From: Lysobacteraceae bacterium
GTDB lineage: Bacteria > Pseudomonadota > Gammaproteobacteria > Xanthomonadales > Ahniellaceae
Assembly: GCA_021299185.1 (NCBI GenBank)
Contig: JAJTHZ010000108.1
Location: 1 to 32,216 of the forward strand
Length of the DNA: 32,216 nt
Reading direction: 5' to 3'
This document shows, in pieces, positions 21,684-31,079 of the stretch. A program made the translations under genes and the position numbers. Below the pieces are notes generated by a model. It was given only the letters and a program-made list of their open reading frames with translations. It did no database searches and was not told the DNA's origin. Each line of letters opens with the position of its first letter. The stretch's first letter is position 1.

Positions 21684-24600
21684 TCAAGGCGGGCAGACGC
21701 CGCGCGTCTCGAAACCTTCAGAAAACACGATGAAGGGGTTGCACTGCCCGTTCGAACACGGGTCGCCGACTGGAATAGCCGCCACTGGGTACTCGACATC
21801 GTCGCACGTTCCGTCGCGATCCGAGTCGGTCGCGTCGATCCGCGTACCGAGCAGAACTTCCTGACCATCGATCAAGGCGTCGTTGTCCGAGTGAACGGCG
21901 GGATAGGCGTACCCGATCACAACGGGCGTGCCCGACGGATAGTTCGCGGTGTAGCCCTGCCCCTCGAAGCTGGCACGCTGGCGCTCCAGGAAGATGGCGC
22001 AGTCGTCTCGCGCCAGGTTGCACTTCCGATACAGCGCTTCGGCGCCCGCGGGTATACAGGTTGGCTCGGGCGTACAGCGCTGGTAAACGTAACCCTGCAG
22101 TCCGCGGTAGGTGTAGCCATCGTTGAGCGCCGATGTGACCTCGGCGGAAGAAGTCATCAAGAGGAAGTCGCGATTCCGGAAGTCGCAGCCGGGCCCGGGC
22201 GTACAGCCCGGTGGGATGTGCCGTATACGATCGAGCCAGTACAGAGGGATCAGGGGCGGGTGACCAGGATCGACCCGGTACTCGGTCGTCAGGACATAGA
22301 TGTCGGCACGCGGCGCTGCCGGCGGGGACGCCATCGGAAACGCGGGATAGCCTCGCACCATTGCGCCCTGAGGCCGCCAGTCGCCGTCATTCACGCGACC
22401 GTCGATCAGCCCCTGTGGCCCACCGAGCCCCTTCACCATCAGCGCCGCAGCGGCCTGCGGCACAGTGACATACGCCCAGTCGGTCGCCAGTTCGCTGTAT
22501 AGCGCGAAGAGCGGCGTGAGCCGATTGCGCATCAGCGTCGCACGCGAGCTACCCAACATGGCGCGGACGGACCCCTCAGCGATCACTCTGCCATAGCCGA
22601 AACGCGAGTCCCAAGCATTCAGTCCCGGAGGCACCCCGCCGGCGATCAGTGCATCGCGAACGCCCAGTGCATCGCTTGTCGTCTCGGGATCGCCCGGCAT
22701 GACCAGCGGATTGACTGATCGCAGGATGCCGGCGATGCCGGCGACGAGCGGCGCCGACATGGAGGTCCCGGTGCAAACGCCGCGACCGTCACCGATCGCC
22801 GAGCCGAAGCTGTCGCCGCACTGGACCGTGCTATTCCAGTTCGCGCCCGGGTAGGTCAAGGAAAACACGTTGCGCGCCTGCGCAACCAGTCCCTGCTTGG
22901 GCTCGGACGTGGTCTGCGAGAAGTTAGAACCGCACTCGGCGTTAGGAAGTGCCGGCGGACTGAATACGGGGCACCCACCATTGGTGTTGGGCAGGTCGGT
23001 ACGGTTTTCCCAGAACGTCGCATTGTCTTCGTTCAAGCCACCGACCGCAACGACACGCGAGTCGCGAGCGGGCCAGTTCAGCGTGGTTTTGTTGTTCCCG
23101 GAGGACGCGACGATCAACACGCCGTTGGTCGCCGCGTATTGAAGCGCAACGCACTCCGGCTGCGTGCTTTGGGGCGTGCAGTCGATAGCAAGTGCAGCAC
23201 GTGGGACTCCGAAACTTCCATTGACGACCTGAGCCCCGTTGTCAATCAGGTAGGTGAGCGCTTGCGTAATCGCGAAAAGAACTGGCGAAGGCGCTACAAG
23301 GCCGGAGAGCCGATCGCAGACGTCAATGCTATTGCGCGTCATCGCAATGCCGCAGTTCCTGCAGGCACCTACCGTTCCGTCGCTGTTCGCGTGATTCGCA
23401 CCGATCAACCCTGCCACATGCGAACCATGTCCAGCGAACGAAGGTCGGATGAATCCCGTCCGGTTTGGATCGCAGGGATTCGCCTGCTCCTGCGGTGGCG
23501 GAATTGTCACGGCGATCGGCTGGCGTTCGTCCACGTCAAAGTCGATGACGTCCGGCTGAAGCGGCCCCGGCTGCCCGCGATAGCGACCGTTATCCAACGA
23601 GTATGCGGTCAGCCAATTGCCGCCGGTAAGGACGTTTCCAGGACCTACCGATACCAAATCGGGATGGGTCACCGCGAGCCCGTTGTCCAAGACGCCTATC
23701 AGGCTCCAACCGCCGGCCAGCGCCCATGCGCCGGGCAAGGACATCGCGCTCACCCACGACTGGGCGCCACCAGTTGTGTCCGCTGGAGATGCTGCGGAGG
23801 TCCCTGCAGGGACAGGCGATTCGAATGGAAGCGGTTCGTGGGCGCTCAAGACATTCGGATCGGAGCGCAGCGCAGCAAGTGCGCTGCCTATGTTGGCGCT
23901 CGGCACGTACCAGACGATGACTGTGCGCTCAAGCAATGCGCGCGGGGAGTTGGGGTTTGCAAGCAGGTAGCCGAGGAACGCGCCTGACGCTCGGACCGGC
24001 AATAGGTAGCCGAGCTCCACAGTCTCGCTGGAGGAAAGGCCCAACAACGGGGGCGAAGCACCTGCCGACCAGTTCCACTGCTCAACGACCATTGCAGGGG
24101 TCGGCGACTGTGGCGCGGCGCTCAGGGTGATATAGACCGGCTTCGGATCGCTCGCTTGGGCGTTCGCGGACGGCGCGTTACCGACTACCAATGCGAACGA
24201 GACAGCCACCATCGAAAGCGAACGAACGATCGACGCGCGCTTCATGGTCCAAAGCCCCCCAACAAGCATGAGAAACGCCAAGATGCCCAGCATCTCAGCG
24301 CCAGGACCGGGTATCGATACGGCGCTCACGACGAGCGTCCCGGTAGCGCTGGGGGGATAGAGGACGAATGGCGGCGAGAACTCGCGAATCACCATCCGAA
24401 CCGCGTACCGCCCGGGCGCAAGCGAACCGACAGGAAACTGCGCCCTTGCAGGTGGGAGCATGCAGAGCAACGGATCGTCGTTTACGCGCCCGTCGATGAT
24501 GATATCGATGGCAGAGCCAACGCGAACAACATCGACATCATTGGGCCCATCGATGATCAATTCGCAAGCGTTTCGATCGAACGCCACCTCAATCCGATCG

Positions 24601-24821
24601 CCCGCCACGGGCTGCGTCGGCGTGACGATGATGGGGCGGACGGATTGCGCGGCGCCCCCGAATGTGGTGAACAACAGACCCAGGCCCAAGCAGGCCCACC
24701 AGATCGGGTTGCCTGCGCCCGGGCGCCCGGTTGCTCCCGCAGCGCACGTACTTCGTTTGCCGCCCGAAGATGCGGCCGACGTGGAGGTGACACGCACGCA
24801 CTGCGAATGAGCCCTTTGCAT
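21684..24821 (-). CDS. Secreted subtilisin-like serine protease (S8) fused to an N-terminal PEP/IPTL-sorted module
   Basis: The product has 1045 residues and starts after a clear AAGGAG site. Residues 1-60 hold a signal-like helix (WWACLGLGLLFTTFGGAAQS). Residues 62-168 are a beta-rich domain ending FVLYPPSATGTLVVSAVSI. IPGPGAEMLGILAFLMLVGG (170-189) followed by LWTMKR looks like a PEP/IPTL-type sorting helix with a basic end. At once a second signal peptide follows: MKRASIVRSLSMVAVSFALV to ANAQA (193-223). The S8 domain then shows the triad Asp379 (GVLDNGL), His465 (GHGSHVAG) and Ser687 (GTSMSAP), with Asn576 as oxyanion candidate. The C-terminus has a thrombospondin-3-like Ca2+ segment (DNDALIDGQEVLLGT, DSDRDGTCDDVE) and ends with FSEGFETRGVCPP. 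An internal ATG at 24245 could start the protease alone. The protease call is firm. Confidence 0.85.
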   Translation of the reverse strand: MQRAHSQCVRVTSTSAASSGGKRSTCAAGATGRPGAGNPIWWACLGLGLLFTTFGGAAQSVRPIIVTPTQPVAGDRIEVAFDRNACELIIDGPNDVDVVRVGSAIDIIIDGRVNDDPLLCMLPPARAQFPVGSLAPGRYAVRMVIREFSPPFVLYPPSATGTLVVSAVSIPGPGAEMLGILAFLMLVGGLWTMKRASIVRSLSMVAVSFALVVGNAPSANAQASDPKPVYITLSAAPQSPTPAMVVEQWNWSAGASPPLLGLSSSETVELGYLLPVRASGAFLGYLLANPNSPRALLERTVIVWYVPSANIGSALAALRSDPNVLSAHEPLPFESPVPAGTSAASPADTTGGAQSWVSAMSLPGAWALAGGWSLIGVLDNGLAVTHPDLVSVGPGNVLTGGNWLTAYSLDNGRYRGQPGPLQPDVIDFDVDERQPIAVTIPPPQEQANPCDPNRTGFIRPSFAGHGSHVAGLIGANHANSDGTVGACRNCGIAMTRNSIDVCDRLSGLVAPSPVLFAITQALTYLIDNGAQVVNGSFGVPRAALAIDCTPQSTQPECVALQYAATNGVLIVASSGNNKTTLNWPARDSRVVAVGGLNEDNATFWENRTDLPNTNGGCPVFSPPALPNAECGSNFSQTTSEPKQGLVAQARNVFSLTYPGANWNSTVQCGDSFGSAIGDGRGVCTGTSMSAPLVAGIAGILRSVNPLVMPGDPETTSDALGVRDALIAGGVPPGLNAWDSRFGYGRVIAEGSVRAMLGSSRATLMRNRLTPLFALYSELATDWAYVTVPQAAAALMVKGLGGPQGLIDGRVNDGDWRPQGAMVRGYPAFPMASPPAAPRADIYVLTTEYRVDPGHPPLIPLYWLDRIRHIPPGCTPGPGCDFRNRDFLLMTSSAEVTSALNDGYTYRGLQGYVYQRCTPEPTCIPAGAEALYRKCNLARDDCAIFLERQRASFEGQGYTANYPSGTPVVIGYAYPAVHSDNDALIDGQEVLLGTRIDATDSDRDGTCDDVEYPVAAIPVGDPCSNGQCNPFIVFSEGFETRGVCPP

Positions 24822-25116
24822 CTCGCTTCTCCTTGCGTCAATGCTCGGGCGCGTCGCGCGCCCAATGGTGCCCGCATGTTGAGGCTACAGAACGCCGACA
24901 CGAACCCGCAAGTGCGTTGTGGCTCCACATGCAAGGCATGGCTGACCCCGGGACGCGTTCTTTTGGGTGGCCGCGGCTGGCTTTGAGGACAATGCACTCG
25001 CGGCACAGGAGATGGCGTCCAGATAACGGCAGCAGCAACGCCTTCACGGGTAGTGATCCCACACCGCCGCTTCCCCGATAACCGCATTCGCCGCAACGGG
25101 CGCTACGAACTGCACC
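24822..25116. other. Intergenic region upstream of the protease gene
   Basis: No gene is supported. A GGGCGCG/CGCGCCC hairpin lies at 24847-24862, about 30 bases before the protease start on its leader side. The sequence GGCGCTACGAACTGCACCCT (25099-25118) is a REP-like half site that contains the stop of the next gene. No convincing promoter was found. Confidence 0.4.
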
Positions 25117-25824
25117 CTATGGCAGCGACGGTGGCCGCAACAACGCCGGGAAGCCGAACCAACCACGCCAGTCGACCGCGAAGCGGATCGCGGCGAGCAG
25201 CACGGCGGCGACCACGGGCCAGCCGGCGATCGCCGGCAGCATGCCGAGGATGAGGGCGAACTGCAGGGCGATGATGCGCGGGTACGGGGCCATCATCAGC
25301 GCCGCGCGCGGCAGGGCGGCGAGTTCGGCGTCGGCGCGGAAGGCACGCAGTTTCCAGGCCTCCTCGGCCACCATCACGGCGAGCGTGGCGAGCCCGATGG
25401 CGGTCGCCCAGCCGGCGAAGGCGCCGTCGAAGACGAAGGTGATGAAGGCGAGGTGCGCGGCGCAGAACAGGCCGTAGTGCACGACGAAGAAGCCGGGCAG
25501 GATCCAGTGCTGCACGCGGGCGCTGTTGTGCAGCAGTTCGGCCACCCGTTCGGGCGCCTCGTCGCTGTGCGCCAGCGTGGCGGCGAGCTTCGGATCGGGC
25601 AGCAGGGTCTTCGACCCCCGCATCCGCGGCAGCCAGAACAGGCCGATCAGCACGTTCTCGATCCAGTACAGGCCGATCACGCTGGCCACCGGCCAATCGA
25701 ACACCAGCACGCCGGCCAGCGGCAGCAGGGCCGTGCCCAGCGCGAGCGGCAACGGCGGGCGCCGATGCAGCCGCGTGAGCGCGGGGTACTTCGCCAGCCC
25801 GTCGATCTTCGCCATCGTCGCCAT
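25117..25824 (-). CDS. DUF6498-like integral membrane protein
   Basis: The product is 235 residues from ATG 25824 (MATMAKIDG); ATG 25815 is equally possible, and neither has a strong ribosome site. About five to six hydrophobic segments are visible: LALGTALLPLAGVLVFDW, VASVIGLYWIENVLIGLFWL, HWILPGFFVVHYGLFCAAHL, AFAGWATAIGLATLAVMVAE, IIALQFALILGMLPAIAGW and a final one. The IGLYWIENVLIGLF motif and FVVHYGLFCAAH are typical of DUF6498 as I recall it. Function is unknown. It lies alone between the protease and the thr operon, and its TAG stop sits in a REP-like half site. Confidence 0.75.
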   Translation of the reverse strand: MATMAKIDGLAKYPALTRLHRRPPLPLALGTALLPLAGVLVFDWPVASVIGLYWIENVLIGLFWLPRMRGSKTLLPDPKLAATLAHSDEAPERVAELLHNSARVQHWILPGFFVVHYGLFCAAHLAFITFVFDGAFAGWATAIGLATLAVMVAEEAWKLRAFRADAELAALPRAALMMAPYPRIIALQFALILGMLPAIAGWPVVAAVLLAAIRFAVDWRGWFGFPALLRPPSLP

Positions 25825-25886
25825 CCACGCGGATCCGTCGCCGCGCGCGCATTCTGCCAGCGAAGCGCGGTGACCCATCGCTCACC

Positions 25887-25962
25887 GTAGGGTGCAATGA
25901 GCGCAGCGAATTGCACCGCCCCGAACGTCGCGGTGCAATTCGCTGCGCTCATTGCACCCTAC
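25887..25962. repeat. Long intergenic palindrome with perfect 31-bp arms
   Basis: GTAGGGTGCAATGAGCGCAG (25887 on, 31-base arm to 25917) is mirrored exactly by the arm at 25932-25962 around a 14-base loop. It is the intact member of the element at 16951-17027. It follows thrC on the minus strand and may act as its 3' hairpin. Confidence 0.9.
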
Positions 25963-25990
25963 GCGAACCGGTACGACGGCCTCTGGGCGA

Positions 25991-27289
25991 TCAGGGCGCG
26001 GTGAGCAGGCGGTCGCGCAGCGCGGCGTAGTCGGCCGCCAGCGACTGCGCGTGCGCGGGTCGCTCCAGCATCGCGGCCAGCGCCGCGGGCGGCGCGACCG
26101 CATGGCCGACCAGGGGCTCGACCACGGTCTCGAACTTCGCCGGATGCGCGGTGGCGACCACCGCCCAGTCGCGATCGTCGCCGGCGCGCCGGAGGCGCTC
26201 CAGCACCTCGACGGCGCAGGCGGTGTGCGGGCACCAGACCTGCGCATACCGCGCCTCGCCATCGGCGATGCGTGCGCGGATGGTCTCGTCGTCCACCCAC
26301 TGTGCCGACACCGCGTGCGACAGGTCCGCATGTGCGGGGAACAGCCAGCGCAGGCGCTCGGCGTTGCTGGGGTTGCCGACGTCCATCGCATTGGCGAGCG
26401 TGGCGAGGCTCTCGCGCGCCTCGTACACGCCGCTGGCGAGGAAGTCGGCCAGCACGCGGTTGGCATTGCTGGCCAGCACGATGTCGCCGATCGGCAGCCC
26501 GACGGCGCGCGCGAGGACGGCGGCGAAGGCGTTGCCGAGGTTGCCGGTCGGCACGACGAGGTTCAGCGGCGCACGACCCGCACGCGCGTGGCGCAGCGCC
26601 GCGGCCGCGTAGTAGCCCATCTGCGGCAGCAGGCGGCCGAGGCTGATGCTGTTGGCCGAGGCCAGAGGCCGGCGCGCGCGCAGTTCGGCGTCGCCGAAGG
26701 CCTGCTTGACCAGGCGCTGGCAGTCGTCGAAGGAACCCGACACCTTGAATGCGGCGACGTTGTCGCCGAAGCAGCCCAGTTGGTGCGCCTGGCGCGGCGA
26801 CACGCGGCCGTCGGGATACAGGATGGCCACGCGCACGCCGGGCTGGCGATGGAAGGCCGCGCCGACCGCGCTGCCGGTGTCGCCGCTGGTGGCGACCAGC
26901 ACGGTGACCTCGGGCGCGCCGGGTTCACGCAGCGCGCCCATCGCCGCGGCGAGGAAGCGCGCGCCGAAGTCCTTGAACGCGGCGGTCGGGCCGTGGAAGA
27001 GCTCCAGCACGAAGGAGCGCCCGTCGGGCAGCGCCACCAGCGGCGCATCGAAGGCGTACGCGTGCGCGCACAGCGCGGGCAGCGACGCGGCGAGGCGATC
27101 GCCGGCGAAGAACGGTTCGAGCAGGACCTCGGCGATCGCGGGCAGGTCGGTCGCGCGCTCGAAGGCGGCGAGGTCGAGGCGCGGCAGCGCCTGCGGCACG
27201 TAGAGGCCGCCGTCGGGCGCCAGTCCGGCGAGGATCGCATCCGACAGCGAGGTCGGCGGCACGCCGCCGCGGGTGCTGATGACGTTCAT
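25991..27289 (-). CDS. thrC: Threonine synthase
   Basis: The product has 432 residues, the usual length. It begins [20 protein letters not shown] with the N-terminal motif [15 protein letters not shown]. The PLP lysine is Lys106 in [19 protein letters not shown]. Other conserved text includes [46 protein letters not shown] and [12 protein letters not shown] (the phosphate-binding loop). It converts O-phosphohomoserine to threonine, the last step of the pathway. The ATG overlaps the thrB stop by four bases, so it is the last gene of a thrA-thrB-thrC operon. No T-rich terminator follows, only a long palindrome. Confidence 0.96.
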   Translation of the reverse strand: MNVISTRGGVPPTSLSDAILAGLAPDGGLYVPQALPRLDLAAFERATDLPAIAEVLLEPFFAGDRLAASLPALCAHAYAFDAPLVALPDGRSFVLELFHGPTAAFKDFGARFLAAAMGALREPGAPEVTVLVATSGDTGSAVGAAFHRQPGVRVAILYPDGRVSPRQAHQLGCFGDNVAAFKVSGSFDDCQRLVKQAFGDAELRARRPLASANSISLGRLLPQMGYYAAAALRHARAGRAPLNLVVPTGNLGNAFAAVLARAVGLPIGDIVLASNANRVLADFLASGVYEARESLATLANAMDVGNPSNAERLRWLFPAHADLSHAVSAQWVDDETIRARIADGEARYAQVWCPHTACAVEVLERLRRAGDDRDWAVVATAHPAKFETVVEPLVGHAVAPPAALAAMLERPAHAQSLAADYAALRDRLLTAP

Positions 27290-28218
27290 GCGCGCGACAC
27301 CACGCGCGCGCACGGCGCGTCCACGGGACCGACCACCGGGTCGCTGTCCAGCCCGGCGGCGGCGAAGGCGGCCTGCATCGGCGCGAGCGCCGCGCGCGCG
27401 GCGGCCTCGCCGTCGAACCAGCCGAACACACTGGGACCCGCGCCGGAGATCGAGGCACCCAGCGCACCGGCATCCAGCGCGGCCTGCTTGACCGCGGCGA
27501 AGCCCGGCACCAGCGGCGCGCGGCGCGGTTCGACCAGCACGTCGGACAGCCCGGCGCGGATCAGGTCGAGGTCGTCGCGGTAGCAGCCGGCCAGCACCAG
27601 GGCGAGGTTGGCGCTCTGCGGCACGAAGTCGCCGATCGCATACGCGCCGCGCAGGGCTTCGCGCGCGCGGCGCGTCTCGACCACGCAGTGCGGATGCACC
27701 AGCGCACACCACAGGCGCCGCGGCACCGGCACCTTGACCAGGCGATCGGCGGTGGCGAGCACCAGCCCGCCGAGCAGTTGCGGGCCGATGTTGTCACCGT
27801 GCCTGCCGCCGCTGGCCGCGCTTTCGCCGTCGAGCGCGAACGGATACAGCGCGTCGATCGCCAGCGGCGCATCGAGCAGGGCATTCGCCGCCACCAGGGC
27901 CGCGCTGGCCGAGGCCGCGCTGCCGCCCATGCCGGAGCCGAGCGCGATGCCCTTGTCGATCTCGAGCGCGATGCCGAACGGCAGGTCCAGCGCGCGGTGC
28001 AGTCCCGCCACGGCGCGCGCGGCGGTGTTGCGCTCGACGTCGCGCGGCAGGTCGGTGACGGTGCCGCGGATCGCATCGACGCGCACCTCGCGGGCGTCGA
28101 TGCGCCGTGCGGTGACCGTGTCGCCCGGCCCGGCCAGCGCGTGGCCGAGGATGTCGAAGCCGACGCCGACGTTGCCGACGGAGGCGGGGGCGAAGGCGGT
28201 GGCGGTGTGGGTGGTCAT
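27286..28218 (-). CDS. thrB: Homoserine kinase (GHMP family)
   Basis: The product has 310 residues from [20 protein letters not shown]; the frame is open to an ATG at 28260, but the family start supports 28218. The GHMP phosphate loop is [14 protein letters not shown] (90-103). The C-terminal motif is [17 protein letters not shown]. It phosphorylates homoserine for thrC. It is coupled to thrC by an ATGA overlap, and separated from thrA by 151 bases that hold a REP pair. Confidence 0.95.
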   Translation of the reverse strand: MTTHTATAFAPASVGNVGVGFDILGHALAGPGDTVTARRIDAREVRVDAIRGTVTDLPRDVERNTAARAVAGLHRALDLPFGIALEIDKGIALGSGMGGSAASASAALVAANALLDAPLAIDALYPFALDGESAASGGRHGDNIGPQLLGGLVLATADRLVKVPVPRRLWCALVHPHCVVETRRAREALRGAYAIGDFVPQSANLALVLAGCYRDDLDLIRAGLSDVLVEPRRAPLVPGFAAVKQAALDAGALGASISGAGPSVFGWFDGEAAARAALAPMQAAFAAAGLDSDPVVGPVDAPCARVVSRA

Positions 28219-28247
28219 CGGCGGCCGTGTGACCTCGTCGCAGGCCC

Positions 28248-28340
28248 GGTCGCGCTGCACGCAGCGCTCCTACAGTCCTCGACATCATCGCGGCGCGGGT
28301 TCACCGCGGCGCCCTGTAGGAGCGCTGCGTGCAGCGCGAC
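28248..28340. repeat. Inverted REP pair between thrA and thrB
   Basis: GGTCGCGCTGCACGCAGCGC with TCCTACA (28248-28274) and its inverse TGTAGGAGCGCTGCGTGCAG with CGCGAC (28315-28340) face each other across 40 bases. The same element occurs singly at 1264-1290. It lies inside the operon, where it could form a hairpin in the transcript and alter the thrA to thrB ratio. Confidence 0.85.
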
Positions 28341-28369
28341 CACAGCACCACGCCGTACATCGAGGACCA

Positions 28370-30865
28370 TCACACCCGCGCCCCTAGCGACTGCGCCACC
28401 CGCAGCAGGTCGGCGAACACGCCGGCCGCAGTCACCTCGGGCCCGGCGCCGGGGCCCTGCACCACCAGCGGGTTGTCGCGGTAGCGCGCGGTGGTGAACT
28501 GCACGATGTTGTCGGTCAGGCGGATGTGGGCGAAGGCGTGGTCGGCCGGCAGTTCGGTCAGGCCGACGGTGGCCGCCCCCGAATGGTCGAGCCGCGCGAC
28601 GTAGCGCAGCACGTGGCCACGCGCCGCGGCCGCCGCGTGGCGCAGCTTCATCGGCGCGTCCATCAGCGGCAGGTGCTGCAGGAACTGCTCGCGCGTGGCG
28701 CCCTGCAGTTCCTCCGGCACCAGGCTTTCGACACGCACGTCGGCGAGGTCCATCGAGAGGCCCATCTCGCGCGCGAGGATGACCAGCTTGCGCGCCACGT
28801 CGGTGCCGCTGAGGTCGTCGCGCGGATCGGGTTCCGTGTAGCCGGCCGCACGCGCGGCCTCGACCAGGGCCGAGAACGGCTGGCTGCCGTCGAAGCGGTT
28901 GAACAGCCAGGCCAGCGTGCCGCTGAGGATGCCCTCGACGGCGAGCACCTCGTCGCCGGTGTCGAGCAGGTCGCGCAGGGTGGTGATGATCGGCAGCCCC
29001 GCGCCGACCGTGGCCTCGTAGCGGAAGCGCGTGCCGCGCGCGGCGCAGGCCTCGCAGATCGCGCGCCAGCGCGCCTGCGGACCGGCCCCGGCCTGCTTGT
29101 TCGGCGTGATCACGTGGATGCCGCGCGCAAGCCATCCGGAATAGCGGTCGGCGACCTGCGAGGACGCCGAGCAGTCGACGATCACCGCGTGCGGCAGGTG
29201 CTCGGCGTGCACGTGGTCGGCGAGGCGATCGAAATCGGCGGCCTCGGGCGAGGCGTCGAGGCGCGCCTTCCAGCCATCGAGGTCGACCGCCGGCTCGGCC
29301 AGCAGCAGGCGCCGGCTGTCGCCGATCGCGCGCACGCGCAGGTCGAGGTTGGCCTCGCGCTTGAGGCGCGCCGCCGCGGCCTGCAACTGGCTGAGCAGGG
29401 CGCGACCGACCTGGCCGGGCCCCACCACGCCGATCGACAGGGTCAACGCGGACAGGTAGAAGGCGGCATGCACCGCGCGCAGTGCGCGCGCCGCCTGGCG
29501 GCCGTCGATCGCCACCGAGATGTTGCGCTCCGAAGCGCCCTGCGCGATCGCGCGCACGTTGATGCCGGAGCGCGCCAGGGCGTCGAACAGCCGCGCCGCG
29601 ATGCCGGGCGTGCCCGCCATGCCTTCGCCGACCACCGCCATCACGCTGATGCCGGGCTCGGCGCCGACGCGCTGGATCTGCCCGCGACCGAGTTCACGGG
29701 CGTAGGCGTCTTCCAGCACCGCGACCGCACGCTGTGCGTGGGCCCCCTCGACCACGCAGCAGATCGAATGCTCGGACGAGCCCTGCGAGATCATCACCAC
29801 CGAGATGCCGGCGCGGTGCAGGGCGGCGAACACGCGCTCGGCAGTGCCCGGCACACCGATCATCCCGGCGCCCTCGACGCTGACCATGGCCAGCCCGCCG
29901 ATCGCGGTGATGCCCTTGACCGGCGGGTCCTTGGCCGCGCTGGCGGCGATCAGGCTGCCGGGATGCTCGGGCCTGAAGGTATTGCGGATGCGCAGCGGGA
30001 TGTTGCGCGCGATCGCCGGCTGCATGGTCTGCGGATGGATCACCTTGGCGCCGAAGTAGGCCAGCTCGCAGGCCTCGGCGTAGGTCAGTTCGGGTACCAG
30101 CACGGCTTCGGGCACCAGCCGCGGGTCGGCGCTGAGCACGCCGTCGACGTCGGTCCAGATGTGGACCTCGGCGGCGCCGAACAGCGCGCCGAAGATCGCG
30201 GCGGAGTAGTCGCTGCCGTTGCGGCCGAGGGTGGTCGCGCGGCCGGCGGCGTCGCGCGCCACGAAGCCGGTGATCACCACCCGCGACCCGGGATGCGCCG
30301 TGCGCCACTGTGCCAGACGCGCGGCGGACTGCTCCCATTCGACCACCGCGCCCAGTTCCTCATGGCGCACGACGAGCACGTCGCGGGCGTCCAGCACCTC
30401 GCAGCGGTCGCCGAGTTCGCGGAAGTAGGCGCCCAGCAGGGCCGCCGAAAACACCTCGCCGAGTCCGTGGATGTAGGCCAGCGCCTCGGGCGAGGGCGCG
30501 CCGAGCAGGTCCAGCGCGTGCAGCAGGTCGCGCAGGTGGGCGAAGTCGTTCTCCAGTTTCTCCACCGTCGGGCCCTGGTGGCCGCTGAGCAGGGTCCGCG
30601 CCGCCTCGAGGTGCTTGCGCTCGAGATCGAGACAGGCGTTGCTCCAGCCCGGGTCGCGCGCAGCGGCCAGGCCGGCGAGGCGGATCAGCGCGTCGGTAAC
30701 GCCGGACATGGCCGACACCACCACCACCTGGACACCGTCGTCCCGCGCCCGCAGGATGTTCGCGACGTGCTTCATGCGCTCGGCCGTGGCCACGCTGGTG
30801 CCACCGAACTTGTGGGCCACCGCGGTGCGCGGCCGGGCCCCGGTTTGCAGCGCGCTGTCGCTCAT
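28370..30865 (-). CDS. thrA: Bifunctional aspartokinase / homoserine dehydrogenase
   Basis: The product has 831 residues. The aspartokinase domain has KFGGTS (19-24), TTLGRNGSDYSAAIF (211-225) and TDVDGVLSADPR (238-249). Two ACT regulatory regions lie at about 325-460 (GMIGVPGTAERVFAAL; GMAGTPGIAARLFDAL). The homoserine dehydrogenase starts with the NAD(P) loop GVVGPGQVG (479-487), followed by ITPNKQAG, ATVGAGLPIITTLRDL and EGILSGTLAWLFN. Catalysis covers the first and third steps of the aspartate-to-threonine pathway. ATG 30865 has a GAGGGGG site and follows the family start. Feedback by threonine through the ACT domains is family knowledge. No thr leader peptide is visible upstream. Confidence 0.95.
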   Translation of the reverse strand: MSDSALQTGARPRTAVAHKFGGTSVATAERMKHVANILRARDDGVQVVVVSAMSGVTDALIRLAGLAAARDPGWSNACLDLERKHLEAARTLLSGHQGPTVEKLENDFAHLRDLLHALDLLGAPSPEALAYIHGLGEVFSAALLGAYFRELGDRCEVLDARDVLVVRHEELGAVVEWEQSAARLAQWRTAHPGSRVVITGFVARDAAGRATTLGRNGSDYSAAIFGALFGAAEVHIWTDVDGVLSADPRLVPEAVLVPELTYAEACELAYFGAKVIHPQTMQPAIARNIPLRIRNTFRPEHPGSLIAASAAKDPPVKGITAIGGLAMVSVEGAGMIGVPGTAERVFAALHRAGISVVMISQGSSEHSICCVVEGAHAQRAVAVLEDAYARELGRGQIQRVGAEPGISVMAVVGEGMAGTPGIAARLFDALARSGINVRAIAQGASERNISVAIDGRQAARALRAVHAAFYLSALTLSIGVVGPGQVGRALLSQLQAAAARLKREANLDLRVRAIGDSRRLLLAEPAVDLDGWKARLDASPEAADFDRLADHVHAEHLPHAVIVDCSASSQVADRYSGWLARGIHVITPNKQAGAGPQARWRAICEACAARGTRFRYEATVGAGLPIITTLRDLLDTGDEVLAVEGILSGTLAWLFNRFDGSQPFSALVEAARAAGYTEPDPRDDLSGTDVARKLVILAREMGLSMDLADVRVESLVPEELQGATREQFLQHLPLMDAPMKLRHAAAAARGHVLRYVARLDHSGAATVGLTELPADHAFAHIRLTDNIVQFTTARYRDNPLVVQGPGAGPEVTAAGVFADLLRVAQSLGARV

Positions 30866-31079
30866 GCATCCCCCTCGGGGCCCCTGCGGCGACGGCGGCG
30901 GGGCGATGGCCCCGACGCGTGCCGGTCGCGGGGCCCGGTGTCTGGTCGGTCGGCGGACCGGGCGCGCTTGCGCACGGCGGCCGCGGCGTCGGCCCGCGCC
31001 AGCGGCGTGGACACGACGTTCACGCCCGACTTCACCGCAGTGCAACATGCCGTGTCAAGCCGATCGGGTGCGGACCCGG

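Noticed and set aside
21565-21730. A rightward frame with PCPACKSE resembling a zinc ribbon
   Set aside because: Only one CxxC is present and the frame then runs antisense through the protease gene, so the match is likely chance.
31036-31058. A sigma-54 promoter ahead of thrA (TTGACACG...TTGCA)
   Set aside because: The conserved GG is replaced by GA and the GG-to-GC spacing is one base too long.
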